From: Syngnathus acus
Taxonomy: Eukaryota; Chordata; Actinopteri; Syngnathiformes; Syngnathidae
DNA: 64,000 bases
Direction of reading: 5' to 3'
Assembly: GCF_901709675.1 (NCBI RefSeq)
Contig: NC_051102.1
Location: 5,923,412 to 5,987,411 of the forward strand
Below, piece by piece: positions 1-12,243 of this stretch. A program made the position numbers and the translations under genes. The number at the start of each line of letters is the position of its first letter. The first letter of the stretch is position 1. A model generated the notes under the pieces. That model ran no database searches and was not told where the DNA came from. It saw only the letters and a program-made list of their open reading frames with translations.

Positions 1-3000
1 GTCTGTCCTCACGTAATGCATCACGGGGGCCTGTTGGTAACAAAGGAAAGCATTATCTTGTGACTAGCAATAGATTACAGCATTAGCCAGACATTGTCAC
101 TTCCAAGAAAAATTGCTGAAGGTTAGATTATAGTTAAATATGCCGTGGAGGCTGTTCCGCTCGTATCCCATAATTAATGGATTCACCGAGTCCTCATAAG
201 GACTGTAAAAGTACTTTGGCAGTGTGTGTATTTCCACTCTTTCATGGAACAGGAGACTATCTATCCAGGCTGACCTTTTCCTTAATTGCTTGGTTCGGTT
301 CTGTCTCTGCTCATTTCAGGAACGGCGGCCTGGCTAAAACGACTGCAGACTCCCAATTGTCTGTGGTCCAAGCTCACTTTGCTAGTCACCGCTGACATCG
401 CTGCGACTCGCACGCATTTAATCAGAGGTGCAGGAAGACGACATCAGGTGTGGAAGGCGAGTCGGGAGTCAAGGTCACATGAAAGGGCTGCTCGAGAAGA
501 CTGATGTTTCTTCTCTGTCCTTCCAGTGATAGATATTTGCGATCAGGTAGATGAAACTTCTATCCATTTCCTCCTGTGAACATCACTCACATCTTTGTTT
601 GCAGAGCAATTAGGGAAATATTTCTTTAATAATGCTTCAAGGTTTGAATTAGAAAGCCAATAATCTCCTAATCAGCTGTAATCTTGAGGTGGTTCTAAAA
701 ATCTTAATGTAGCTGAGAAGCGAAGAGGATTTCATATTGTGGCCGACGGTGAGCCAAACACAGTCATGCAACTAATGCGCTCGGTTTAATTGGCTATAAA
801 ACAAAAGTAATTGTTGAGAAGAATGAAATTCTTTCTCTCTCTTTACAACACCTCCTTCCTGATTTTACGCGGCGTGCTTGCTTTACATCGGTCTCGGGGG
901 GGTTCGGTTTCAAGAATGTAGCGCTTCCTCGTTCTCAGCGGGTGATAATGAGGCAGTTATTCCTCACTTCTGCCAACCCAAGAGCCTGATCGCTAATCTG
1001 CTTGCTCCATATTAACCCCATTAGGCTGCACCTGGAGCTCGCCGCTGGCTGGTGCTGATGTCCTGGTTGTGGTCTTCACGCCAAGCTCGCGTGATCATCA
1101 GCATAAAGGTTTCAGCCCCCCCCCCCAAGTCCAAATGACACAAGAAGTAGTTTCGTGACCTTTAACTTGACTTTGAATGCTGCAATACAGGTTTAGCTTC
1201 TGCTACCTTTGTCGACTTGTCTTTCTTGTCTCCGTTCTTTTCCGGCAGTCTAATTGTTACGCAGGCATCCTCTGCATGGATTTAGTGTTGCGCGTGCCTT
1301 AATTTAATTGAAAAGCTGCAGAGAGGAAGAAGAAGGAGGAGGGGACAGGAGGGAGCGGATGAAAAACAGATAAATAAAAAGCGGAAGCAATCTTTGTCGG
1401 CTGCGCTGGGCGGTAAAATGTCTGTGCGAGGTGAATAATGCATGCGGGAGATGGATAGGTTTGCTTGGTTAAAGCTCGGAACTGCTGGAGCTTCATTACC
1501 GAGATGTTTGTATGCTGATGGTGTGATTCCCGCTCCTTGGCTCTGACCGAATTGTGGCTGCAGCGGTGACACCGCCCCGAGCTATCTCATACTTCCTTAT
1601 TCATTTTCTCTTTAAAGACCCCCCCCCCTCCTCTTCTTGTGTAAATTTTAATGGCTCAACCAACCAGCGCATCTTTTCCTAGCTGCTTTTACAGTATGTA
1701 AATGAGTCGTATATCAATTGATTGCAAAGCCTTGAGACGTATATAGAAGAAGCATGGCGTGGTTAAAAATGCATAGACTGCTAGTTTAAAAATACTGCGC
1801 GGTGCCTCGAGATGCGAGTCGGCTACGCTCCAAATGCTAAAAGATTCGTGTCGCAGATCATCTTTCCCCATTGAAATGAATGGGAATGCCATTAATGCGT
1901 TCCAGCTTTTCAAAAACATTTTTAATTAGATTTTATAAATAAATAAGAAAAAATTGTATTTTACTTTGTGTAACTGTACCGTATTGACGCAATTAAAAAT
2001 AATCCCTTTTTGTCACACATTCGTTTTAATTGTCCATCTAACAGCAGGTAAAAAGCTACACGCATATCAATTTGCATTCTTGTCCCAATACTTTTGGAAG
2101 GGAGTGTCTAACATACACTGTGAAATGTGTCGTCTGTTGATTTAACTAGATAGGCGGGGCAGAGTCGGGGAAAAAAAGCAGCAATCATTCAAAAAGGCCT
2201 TTATGGTAATGAGTAACAGGAAGCCCAACAAATTAAAAGATGACCTTAATTGAATGCGTGTGCTGTAAAGTGGCAGCGTTCAGGATTTCCAACAGTGGTT
2301 ATGTCTTAATCTATATACACGATTGGAAACCATTTCTTTTCTGCTTCGTGTGTATTAATCCTGTTTTTCTTTCTCCATAAAAAGTACGCTACCAGAGGGA
2401 CTGGTGCATATTTGTCAAAGAAAGTAAACAACCACTTTCACGAGCACTCTCTCTGGAGAGTTCCTCTGTGGGGCGTTGTTTTGGTCGCTGTTGTTATTGT
2501 TTCAACCCTCTCCTACCTTTTACTTCTCTAACCTGACAGGGAATGCAAATAACATGTTCCACGCATGCATTTGTGATCATTAAAAAGTTCCTCGTGTTGG
2601 TCTTGCATCAGATTTTGCTGTCAACATATACAAAGAGCCAGGGAATTGATTTCCCCCGAAGTTCCCCGGGTGTACTCCGTGCCGTCACATTAGCTTGTTG
2701 CTTTGACTTAAATGAAAGACGAAAAGAAAGAACGTCTTTCATGTTACAGCGACGGCATTTGAATAGGTTGAAGCTCAAGGTGCGTTATTGTCGGAAGGCC
2801 GGGCCCGTGGCGCACAGCGTGCTGTTTTATATTCCATTTCATTCTATCCAAGCTCCAAGCTTCCTCATCAGTGGATCAGGGCTGTGCGGTCTCACGGGCA
2901 CGCCGAGATATAATTACTTTGAAACGCAAAGAGAACTGAGAGAAAAAGACGAAAAGACAGAGAAGCTGTAGGAATGAATAATGAACTTTAATTATGCTTT

Positions 3001-4574
3001 ATGGCTACAATTATAGAACCAAAACAGAAAGTCAATAAGCAGAAACATTGTCTCATTTTCTCTGGTTGAGGTGGGCTGCTCTGTGCCGCGGGCGAAGCAA
3101 AATAAGAAAGCGTCAAGGGGGGAAGAAAGAAAGAAAGGAGAGGGATCGTATTTATCAGAGAAACAGAACAGCCTCTAAATGTTTGATTATTTTTTGCTCT
3201 CATGTTGGGATGCTCCTCTTCTCATCGCTAATGGCAACCTCTGCAAATAATAACGAGACGAATTGATTCGTACTTTTGCTTCTTGTTTGTGTTTTCCAAA
3301 GTGCGCTTGTGACGGTGAGGGGCCGAGTGCGGCGTCAAACCTAACCTGACATTTTGTTGACTCATTCTCCGAGAATAAGGATCGTTGGGATTAGGGGTTT
3401 GATTATCTTGTCGTGCATAAATACGCCGATACTACACAAACTCTTCTTCTATCAAGGGCACATTAATTAAAAGGAGCAGTTCAATTAGTGTCATTAAGGA
3501 AGGGATAATAGAGAAAATTGTACGCACCGACGATATGCCAGCTTGTCAATACAGTCCTTAAAAGAACAGGCTAATTTGTTTGGGGGATTTATTTTGTTCA
3601 GTCAATACTGAACTGACAACACTGTACACCTTTTATTCTGCTCTGTGATTTTTTTTTTTTTTTGTGTCAAGTGGACAAAGCAAGGTTGCCATGAGCAACG
3701 TCCTCACAGTTCCCCAGATTATTATTTTGTTACTCGGTGATGGCAGGACCGTCAAATACATGTCGCCAAAAATCCTCAGCAGTAACAAATTCCAAGGCTG
3801 TTTATGAATATTTTTTCTAGCAGTATCCACTTTAGATTTTTTTTTTTCATTTGAAGAGGACTAGGTCAAGATTTAATCATATGAGTGGATTTTGTCCAAC
3901 GGAATCTCTGAATTTTATTGTTCGTAGATCGAGGCTCCAGTAGCTAATTTATGCTAGCATCATGAGGCTACATGCTAATTTCCAACCATTTTGAATATAA
4001 GCAGGTTAATGTGTAACAAGACTTCTGCATGGCCTGTTGTGTCTCCCCTATTCATACACGCAAGATGTAAAACAATACACACACATGATTTTTTTTTTTT
4101 TGCTGCAGGCTGCGACAGTATGAATCAAGAGTGACAATAGCGTGCAGAGTGGAGCCCTGTGAATCCCATTTTCATCATTTACCTTAGGCTAAATGGATTT
4201 GAAACACTGTTGGATAGCTCACCCCTCACACTGCTTTGTCTACTTACATGTGAAAAATGGTTGAGTTCCAACTCTGCCTTACTTTTTCTGATTCCCTTGC
4301 ATTCACTCTGTCTCCATCCAAACATCGACTCAAGATTTGGGATTTTGTGTTCCATTAAAATACAATACTACGCTATCAACCATTCAGTATTATGTATCTC
4401 TTTTATCAGTTCTTAAATCTGTTTTATAGCTGTGAAAATGTCCATTGGTTTCTTTCTATTTTCTGCGGATGTCTGTATTCAAGCTATTGACGGCCTGTGA
4501 CGAGATCTTGCAACTCTCTGCAAAGATGATTATTGGCAGTATAGCCAAATATGGTCGCCATTCAACGTTTAAGG
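1..4574. other. Downstream intergenic DNA, no gene seen
   Basis: No open frame here resembles a known protein or shows a splice-compatible exon chain. There are short C runs near 1117 and 1620 and poly-T tracts near 3650 and 3840. AT-rich stretches contain many TAATTA/CAATTA-type homeodomain cores. Confidence 0.5.
600..815. promoter_or_regulatory. Candidate conserved non-coding element
   Basis: This is a non-repetitive, AT-rich stretch with several homeodomain-like cores (CAATTAG, TTAATAATG, CTAATCAG, TTTAATTGG) and an E-box-like CAGCTG. It has no simple repeats and no coding frame, a texture typical of developmental enhancers near genes such as epha4. This is an inference from composition only, without alignment. 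Confidence 0.2.
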
Positions 4575-4903
4575 CAGGGGTGTCAAACTCATTTTTTTCG
4601 CGGGCCGCATTGTAGTCATAGCTTCTTTCGGAGGGCCATTATGACCGGCAACCCAAATAAATGTATGAGCACCTCATATACAGTAAAAGCGACAAAACAA
4701 ACTGACAAATAACTCGTTTTCAATTCAGACGATTAAAAAATCGTCAAATATTTAAAAAAAAGACGTTATTAAAAGTGAAGACAATTTGCAATTCTAGTAA
4801 TGACACATGAATTTGATGCACAATTTGTCTTCGCGGGCCACATAAAATGATGTGGCGGGCCGTATCTGGCCCCCAGGCCTTGAGTTTGATTTTGTTAAAC
4901 CTG
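4575..4903. mobile_element. hAT-like non-autonomous repeat
   Basis: It begins CAGGGGTGTCAAACTCA and ends with a GGGCCGTATCTGGCCC block followed by TTGAGTTTGA and a decayed terminal repeat ending CCTG. These paired ends (GTGTCAAACTC versus GAGTTTGA) are typical of a very common fish hAT MITE. No clear 8-bp target duplication survives. A truncated relative lies at 58313-58428. Confidence 0.7.
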
Positions 4904-7900
4904 TACTGCAGAAATTCAGAATTGTCTGCCTGGCGTGGCTCGACTTGATCTAACAGGAAATTCAATGTGTGATTGTTTTCCTAAATTCAGTCATTGATCC
5001 TTTAAAATCAAACGTCCTCCACTCTGTATGAGATCACAGTAAACTGTCCTTCTTTCTGCTCATCTTTGTCCTCCTCCCTGTCTCCAAACCTCCTCCCCTC
5101 CTGTTTGATGGCAACATGTTGAGCTATTATTGACAATCTAATGTGACTCGCTTGACGCCTCTCCTGTCGGCCCACTTTTCTCCGGTCTTCCCTAATTCAC
5201 CGGCACTGAAATAAACACACACACTTGATAAGTCATGCATACGCATCCTCGCACAGTTTGTGTGCCGGGAAAACAGACTACGTCGTGTAGCATGAAGCGA
5301 TCCTTATATATATAAAATAATATATTAAAATATATATAGAAAAAATGGCATATGTATGTACGTATATACAGTATATGGTATAAAGTGTGTGTGCATGCAT
5401 ACATGAGTCCATTTGAGTGTGTTTCCCCTGTGTTGACTCTTAATTGTTCTGTGCTTCTGAGAGTGTGTGTTCTGTTCTGCTCAGTCTACAGCAATTGATC
5501 TGGAGAATAATGGTTGGTGGAGAGTCTCAGGTCTCTGAAATCACTGTCTGAAACTCCTTGTAATTACCTTTGGGACCTCTTGCAATGATGAGTGAGAAGC
5601 AGAGAAAAAGCGAGGGAGAGAGGGCTTGGATAGTGATAGAGAGAAGAAAATGACCGAGAGATTGAAATAATATGTGCACACACCAAATGGAAACCTCATT
5701 GTTTTGGTTTTGAAGAGATTCCCATGGACTGGCTGGCTGATCAACACAATTAAATCCCAATTGGAAACATCGCTCTGGTTTAATTGTGGTCATAATATGA
5801 AGCTTTTTAAATGTGAACTTGCATGCAATTTTTTAATAGTGGCTACAAGATCCTATGGATGCTACACTGACTGATTCCAGATCACCTCTTTTAATTGTCT
5901 ATAATAATGCTAGCTAGTGGGATGAGTTAGCTTTTGCACCAGTGAGTTTAGCACACACATATCAGAAAGCCTTGCAGAGAGCAATCAATTTTTCCTCAGA
6001 GTGGATATTTTGATATATTCTTAAGTTCTCGCAATGTTGTATAAAAAGAAAGATGCATGTCTGTCTTTTCTATTAGCCAAGCAAGTTTGCATCATGCGTT
6101 CCGCCTCACTCCCCTTAACTGTGTGTTTGTTTGTGTGGCCATCTCCTCTGCGGCAGACAAACTGCTGGAGAGCAGAGGCCAGACACAAAGCCACATACAT
6201 CAACCCTATCGCCGCTAACAAGTGCAAGGCCACAGTCGGCTCCCGGTGTCGCCGCGGCTTTCGGGAAATCATTCATGCTTGCTGTTATTTCTGTTGTCGA
6301 GGCAAGGTGGCTTCATTCGGCAGCACAACATTCGTATGTGAGATGAGTCGAATCTAATAGATAAAGGACAAAATTGATTCTTGCAAAGGGGAAACGCCTG
6401 CACATTCACCTGCGAGATGAACATCATCAGTAAGCGCAGCAGTCGGGGCGAATAGCATGTCCTTGTTTATGTATCATCATTTTTTTTATTCCACACCTGC
6501 AAAGAGATTACATCAGAGGGAGCGTGCAGATGAAACCGGAGAGCAGGAGGGCAGCGGCGGAAAGCGGTAGAGCCGAAATGAAAACAGGAGATTACTGATC
6601 AATGTGTAACACGGGATGAATTTTTCATTCGCTCTTTTGTGAGGTTTTCTTATCTGGAAACATGAAATGCTGATATTTTGGTGTTTCCATTGCAGACGTC
6701 TGCTGTATTGTTAGATGGATGAGAAAGCTGTCAATTGTCAGCATGACTGCGCGACGTATCGGCGGCATGATGTTCAAATTGCATTTCGACGAAGAGACCC
6801 CAGCTTGGCCTTTTGTCGTCGTTGCCGTTTGTATGGCAGAAAGCCTTTTCGAGTTTTAGATTGTTGTCGGAGTTTCAACGACGTAGGAAATTCTAAAGAT
6901 AAGCCAGCTGCTACCCTGCTCGGATGACACGGTTAGCTTGCGCTCATGTGGTTAGCATCCAGATTAGCTGGCACGGACAAGGTTGGTGTCCTTGTACTGG
7001 AGATCATCAGCGAGCGGCGATGCATGTCTGCATGCTGATAACGTTTGAAACATTAATGCGACTTTGAAAATAGCACATTAGGGGTGTATTGACTTTGAGA
7101 GGTAAATGCTGGCAGGTGTACCGCTGCGCATACACACCACATGCATGCAGACGCGCTCAACACCCCCACGTCCTTGTAATTGCTCTTCTCATTGCCCCAA
7201 GGACGGCGTGAGGTGGCGTATAAGCTACATAATAAAACATATTCTCCAGGTTGGTAATGCATTTTTGCCTCCTCCAGCTTGATGACAGCTGGAATTGAGC
7301 TCCCCGTGTTGCGGAAGGTGATCCATACTAAATTCCTCCCGGCGGCTTGGAGCTCTGTGTCAGGGAGCTGACCTTCTCCTGACAAGTAGTATAATGAGTT
7401 TTGGAAAATAAACGCCCTCCACGAATGAGTAAAGTTGCGATTCAGGTTTTCCTTTCATATCTTAGGTAGAGGGAGGTGACGCTTGTATTTTAATCACCAA
7501 GCTAGCACCAAGCTAGCATCCCGTGATTTTTGTCAAATAGAATCACAGCTGTTGCACTTGTCAAGTGGAAGATGAAGACTTTTAGTTTCCCGGAGATCAC
7601 CTGTACTCCTTCTGGTGTAGCTTTGATAAAACACGGGATGTTTGGCGTAAATGAAAATGCTTTCACTTCACCAGAGCTGTCATTTATTGCGGGAGGCGTC
7701 GCTGTCATCTGTGAGAAATGAAATCACTTTACCATGGGTACCATTCACTTTTGCCGTCATATCTCCGCTTGAAAAGAAAAGAAAAAGTGAAAACCCTCCG
7801 ACTGACAAGTAAACAACTCTTAAATCATTATTTGCAATGTCAGTTCCCATTATGAGTGACGATTGTAAGAAGATGAAGACTTTGCCAATCGGTTTTAATC

Positions 7901-10241
7901 GGCAGTGGACAAACACACTAACACAATTTAGTGTATTCAATTAACTATGAATAAAATGACCTTAATGTAAACTTATTTCGACCAAAACATGTTTTTCTAA
8001 GATCGAGTGAGCCAGAGAGCAAGTGTTTAATGACCAATTCAATGTAATCCCCTTAAATGGGTGATTATTCACGGCAAGGCATTTCATTTACATCTTGTAC
8101 AGCATTGCGGATGATAAAGAAGTGTTCACTTTATACCGAATTAAATTACCGCATTGATTTTTTTTCTTTTCGGGTCCCTCTTAAACTATTATTCTGCATA
8201 AAGGCAGCTTTGCGCATTAATACATCTTGGAGCATTAAGCGTTTCCGCCCTGCAGTTAGTCATTCCTCCGGGGTTTATCTTGCCGGTCATTTGCACGGTG
8301 TTAAACATTGTAGCTTGCGCTCTATAGTAATAAGATTCCGATGCCTTGCTCTTGCTAAGTAGTACAAGAAGGGAAGACACTTTAAATACACATTTGCTTG
8401 ATGGTGAGCAGGTTCCACGCACATACACACACCTGGATCGGCACACACCAACCGCCTGCCTGTCAACGTCTTTTAAAGGTGAAATTAAGTACTGCCGCTT
8501 TGATTCATAGCACTTCCAATTACAATGGGAGAAAAACTGCGTGTAATGACTGCAACTGTACTCCTGAGCGTGTCTCATTTATACAATGGTGACACCCGAG
8601 ATGGTCTTTTCAGAATTTTGTGCTACTTGCTGAAAATCGGATAGGCCATACATAAGATGCTGAGATGTGATCTTAATGCACACCGGAAGCAGTGCGTCGC
8701 TAAGATCTATGACGTTAAACTCAGATGTGTGTGTGTGTGAGTGGAATGATGCTACTGAGAAAATGTGCGAGCAAAATAGTTGAGATCAATCTTAATTGTG
8801 TTACGTGAACAATCGGGCAAAATACTTGACAATCAATTGCAGTAATTGATTATTAAGGCCATTCCTCCACTGAACTCAATTGAGTGCGGGGCTTTCAAAG
8901 CATAACACACAGGGATGATAAGACTCTGATTGAAAGTGAAGCATGTGTTGCTCTTCTTTGCATTGGCTCCCAAAGCTGACCCGGGGTCAGCTGTGACGGA
9001 TGCGTGCTCCTGTTTTGCGACTGACAGACAGACGGGCGGGCATGAGGGCTGACGCCGGTGCAGTTTGAAAATGGATTGGCCGTGCCTCTGCATGCTGCCA
9101 CGACCATTTTGGCCAACTGTCTATCACGAGCGGCAGGTTGGACATTATCTGCTGAAGCCCGCTTCACGTAGGCGGGCGCGCTTCTCAGAGCGGTGTCTGC
9201 GTTAGAGCCGGACGGGAAAAGAGATAAAAGATGGAGTAGACTGACAGATGTTGATAGATGGAATCTTTCAAGGTTAGAAACATGAGGACGGGCAGCCTGA
9301 GAGATGCAAGTAATTAGTAAAAAAAAAACACACACACACAAATAGTCAATGTCTGATATCAGCACGGGACACAAATGTTGCCTCCTCTTGTAGACTGACA
9401 CGTAATGAAGATGGCTTTGGCTTTGCACCAAAACCAAAAGATGAAGTACAACAAGAGAATCAATTCCCTCCTCCCTCCTCTCCACTTCCACTCAGAGAGA
9501 GATTTACAGGCCAAGTTATGACAGCAAACAATAACGACAGCCATCTTTCACTCCGGTAGTCAGACGAGACAGTAGCCGCACACAATCGAATCGGCCGCGG
9601 TGTCGTATCTCGCATCTCGCATGTGTGTGTGTGTGTGTTTGATGTGTGTGTGTTTGTGTTTCTCCATGTCATCACTAAATGTGATTGTCCTGCATTGGAT
9701 TTATCCATTCAATTTATTGCTGCCAAAGATAAAGCACTCATAGCAACGAAAAATTGACTTTTATTGGCAGTGTGGCATTGTATGGCAAGCAGAGATGGAT
9801 GAAGAGTGAAACTTGAGAATATGAACGGGAAAAAAAAACTAAAGGGCACTTTGAGCAGTGATGGGCTGAAAAGCAGGATGAGCAAATAAAGAATGAATGT
9901 GTATAAAAAGAAAGAAATGGACCAGAGTTGCTTAAAAGCTGGATCAAAGTGTGCATGGATCAATAGATATGGATGTGACTAGGGAGACTTTTAAATAAGG
10001 CCTTTGCTTATGTCCTTAGATCCAGTTTCACAAAGAAACTCAAACTGTAGCGATCAATAAAAAGCCGAGTGCTGTCCAGGCTGGAGCCGGTGGCTCTTCT
10101 TGTGTGGTCCTGTCTGTGTCTCGAGTTGGCTCGGTTGGGTACTCCTGCTTATGTCCGCACTCTCTGGATGCTTCAACAACAGCATAATATTATATATATA
10201 TATTATATATAACAATATATGTAGAAGAAGATATACATATA
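4904..10241. other. Intergenic DNA, no gene seen
   Basis: There is no coding evidence. It contains a TA-rich tract at about 5305-5340, CA/GT microsatellites near 8729-8740, 9330-9341 and 9619-9652, and a TA run at about 10188-10213. A 198-codon open frame at 8895-9491 (minus) has no recognisable domain, so I treat it as chance. Confidence 0.5.
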
Positions 10242-10547
10242 CCGTATTTTCCGCACTATAAGGCGCACCTAAAAACCTCAAATTTTCTCAAAAGCTGACA
10301 GTGCGCCTTATAATCAGGTGCGCCTTATATATGGACCAATATTGAGCCACTACAGCAGGCGTGTCCAAAGTCCGGCCCGTGGGCCAAATGTATATATCTT
10401 GTATATGGACAAAATTTTAAAATGGGCCATTCATTGAAGGTGCGCCTTATAATCCGGTACGCCTTATATATGGACAAATTTTAAAATGGGCCATTCATTG
10501 AAGGTGCGCCTTATAATCCGGTGCGCCTTATAGTGCGGAAAATACGG
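10242..10547. mobile_element. Palindromic TA-flanked MITE, copy 1
   Basis: Its terminal inverted repeats are CCGTATTTTCCGCACTATAA and its complement. TA lies on the left flank and TC on the right, so one duplication base has changed. Inside, an approximately 65-bp unit (a TTTTAAAATGGGCCATTCAT block with GGTGCGCCTTATAATCCGG) is tandemly repeated. A fragment of a different repeat (GTCCAAAGTCCGGCCCGTGG) appears nested at about 10363-10395. Confidence 0.85.
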
Positions 10548-12188
10548 TCGGTGTACGGTCCAAGTGCAGCATTTTGCCTGTACGTTTTTTTTTTTAGCGT
10601 AAGAGGCAAGCCAGATGAGCCGAGTCCAAGATACAGGCATGGGAGTGCTCTACATAATTTGTTAGTTTAACAACAGAATATTGTTCGGCCAACACATTGC
10701 TATTTTAGCGACGCTGTCTGCTTGCCAAATGACCTTCGGGAAATGCCACAGTGCACAAAAACACCACATGAGACTGACTGGTGGATTTCTTCAATCAAAT
10801 TATTAACACAAGATGCAGCCACAAATGACTGTCAATGATATGATGTTGGCTGAGTATGATTACCTTGATACTTAATGGTACTTTTGTGCACACGCCACTA
10901 ATTCATTCGGAACACCACACACACACAGATACACACCTATGCGGTCTTTTTATTAATTCCTGACCAGCCAGCGTGAGTCATTGGCAGCCTGTGGACATCT
11001 GTTATTAAGATGCAGAGCGTTGCTGTGCTCCAGTGCTTCACAGCAGCCTCTGGCTTGCCCTGTGTCAATATAAATACTAGGCTGCATTTGACTAGAATGT
11101 AAGTTAAGCTAAAGGAGAACTCAGGTCAGACCGTTGATTCCTTTTCAGGTTTCAAAATGAGGCATGCATCTTATATGTTTTTCCCACATGAACTTGATTT
11201 GACCTTCTCAAAACCTTTGACTGCACATGTTGAAGTGTTCAACATGCATAACGTGTTCCCTGAAGAAGCTGAACGGGAAATTCTCAACAGGTGTTGGATC
11301 TATGAGAATTTCAAAAGATGTCCATTTTCTCCCAAAACATTCGAGTTGGAATAGTCGTCGGCCTTTATGTTGGATTTTCCACAGATCCCGCCCCATGTCA
11401 GCTCGGATTAATTTTTCCCTGAGTCCAGTTTGGCTCCCGCTGTGCCAATGTCACTTTCCCTGACGACTCTTTGCTTTTTTTTCCTGTGTGCCCCTGCTGT
11501 CTCATCGGCCTCTTTGCCCTTTTCCCTGTCAAGAGACGCCCCCATACTGTATGTAAAACCATTTGCCTATCAAAATGCTTTAATATGACACATTGATCCC
11601 GAACCAAATCTTTCTAACAGCTTGTAAAAGAGATGATTTCGGTCGCATTCCAAACAAGACATCCGGCACACTTATTATATGAAAGGCATACTAGAAAAAG
11701 CACAATTTGTATCCTAACACTGTTCATCATAAGCATGACACAAAAATCAATATTCTCACACAGAGGCACAAAAATTGCTTTGAGAAATGTCTGCGTTGTG
11801 AGTTTTAAAGTGCGTGTCAAATAATGTAACCGCCAAAAGAGCTACATGAATAATCAGCTAATTATATAAATTACGGAGCGACTCTGAAGATTTGAAAGTA
11901 TTTATACGGCTTTGTTCTGAGCATCGCGGCAGCCTTTTTATCTGCACGTCAAAAGCAAAACAGATCACCGAGACCCTCCTGCTGCTTGTGAAAAGGCAGC
12001 TAAGTGTGTTTGACTTCGGCGAACGATCAAAGCGAGACTGCTGGCCAGTTGGAGGCAACATCTGCATTGTCGTGGATGAAGAGCTGCACGTGACGTTCAC
12101 GTGAGCTGCTGGATTGTTTGCTCCAACAGGAGTCACGGAATACAAAATTCTCACCCAGGATTTCAGGAATCGTCAGAATCACGTCATC

Positions 12189-12243
12189 GGAACCAAATCG
12201 GAACCAAATCAAAACCAAATTGAAACCAGATCAAAACCAAATC
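12189..12243. repeat. Tandem 10-mer array (about 5.5 copies)
   Basis: The unit is GAACCAAATC with small variations (GAAACCAGATC, AAAACCAAATC). The copies are diverged, which suggests an old minisatellite. Confidence 0.8.

Noticed and set aside
8895-9491. 198-codon open frame on the minus strand
   Set aside because: There is no domain, signal or splice context that I recognise, and it overlaps microsatellite DNA.
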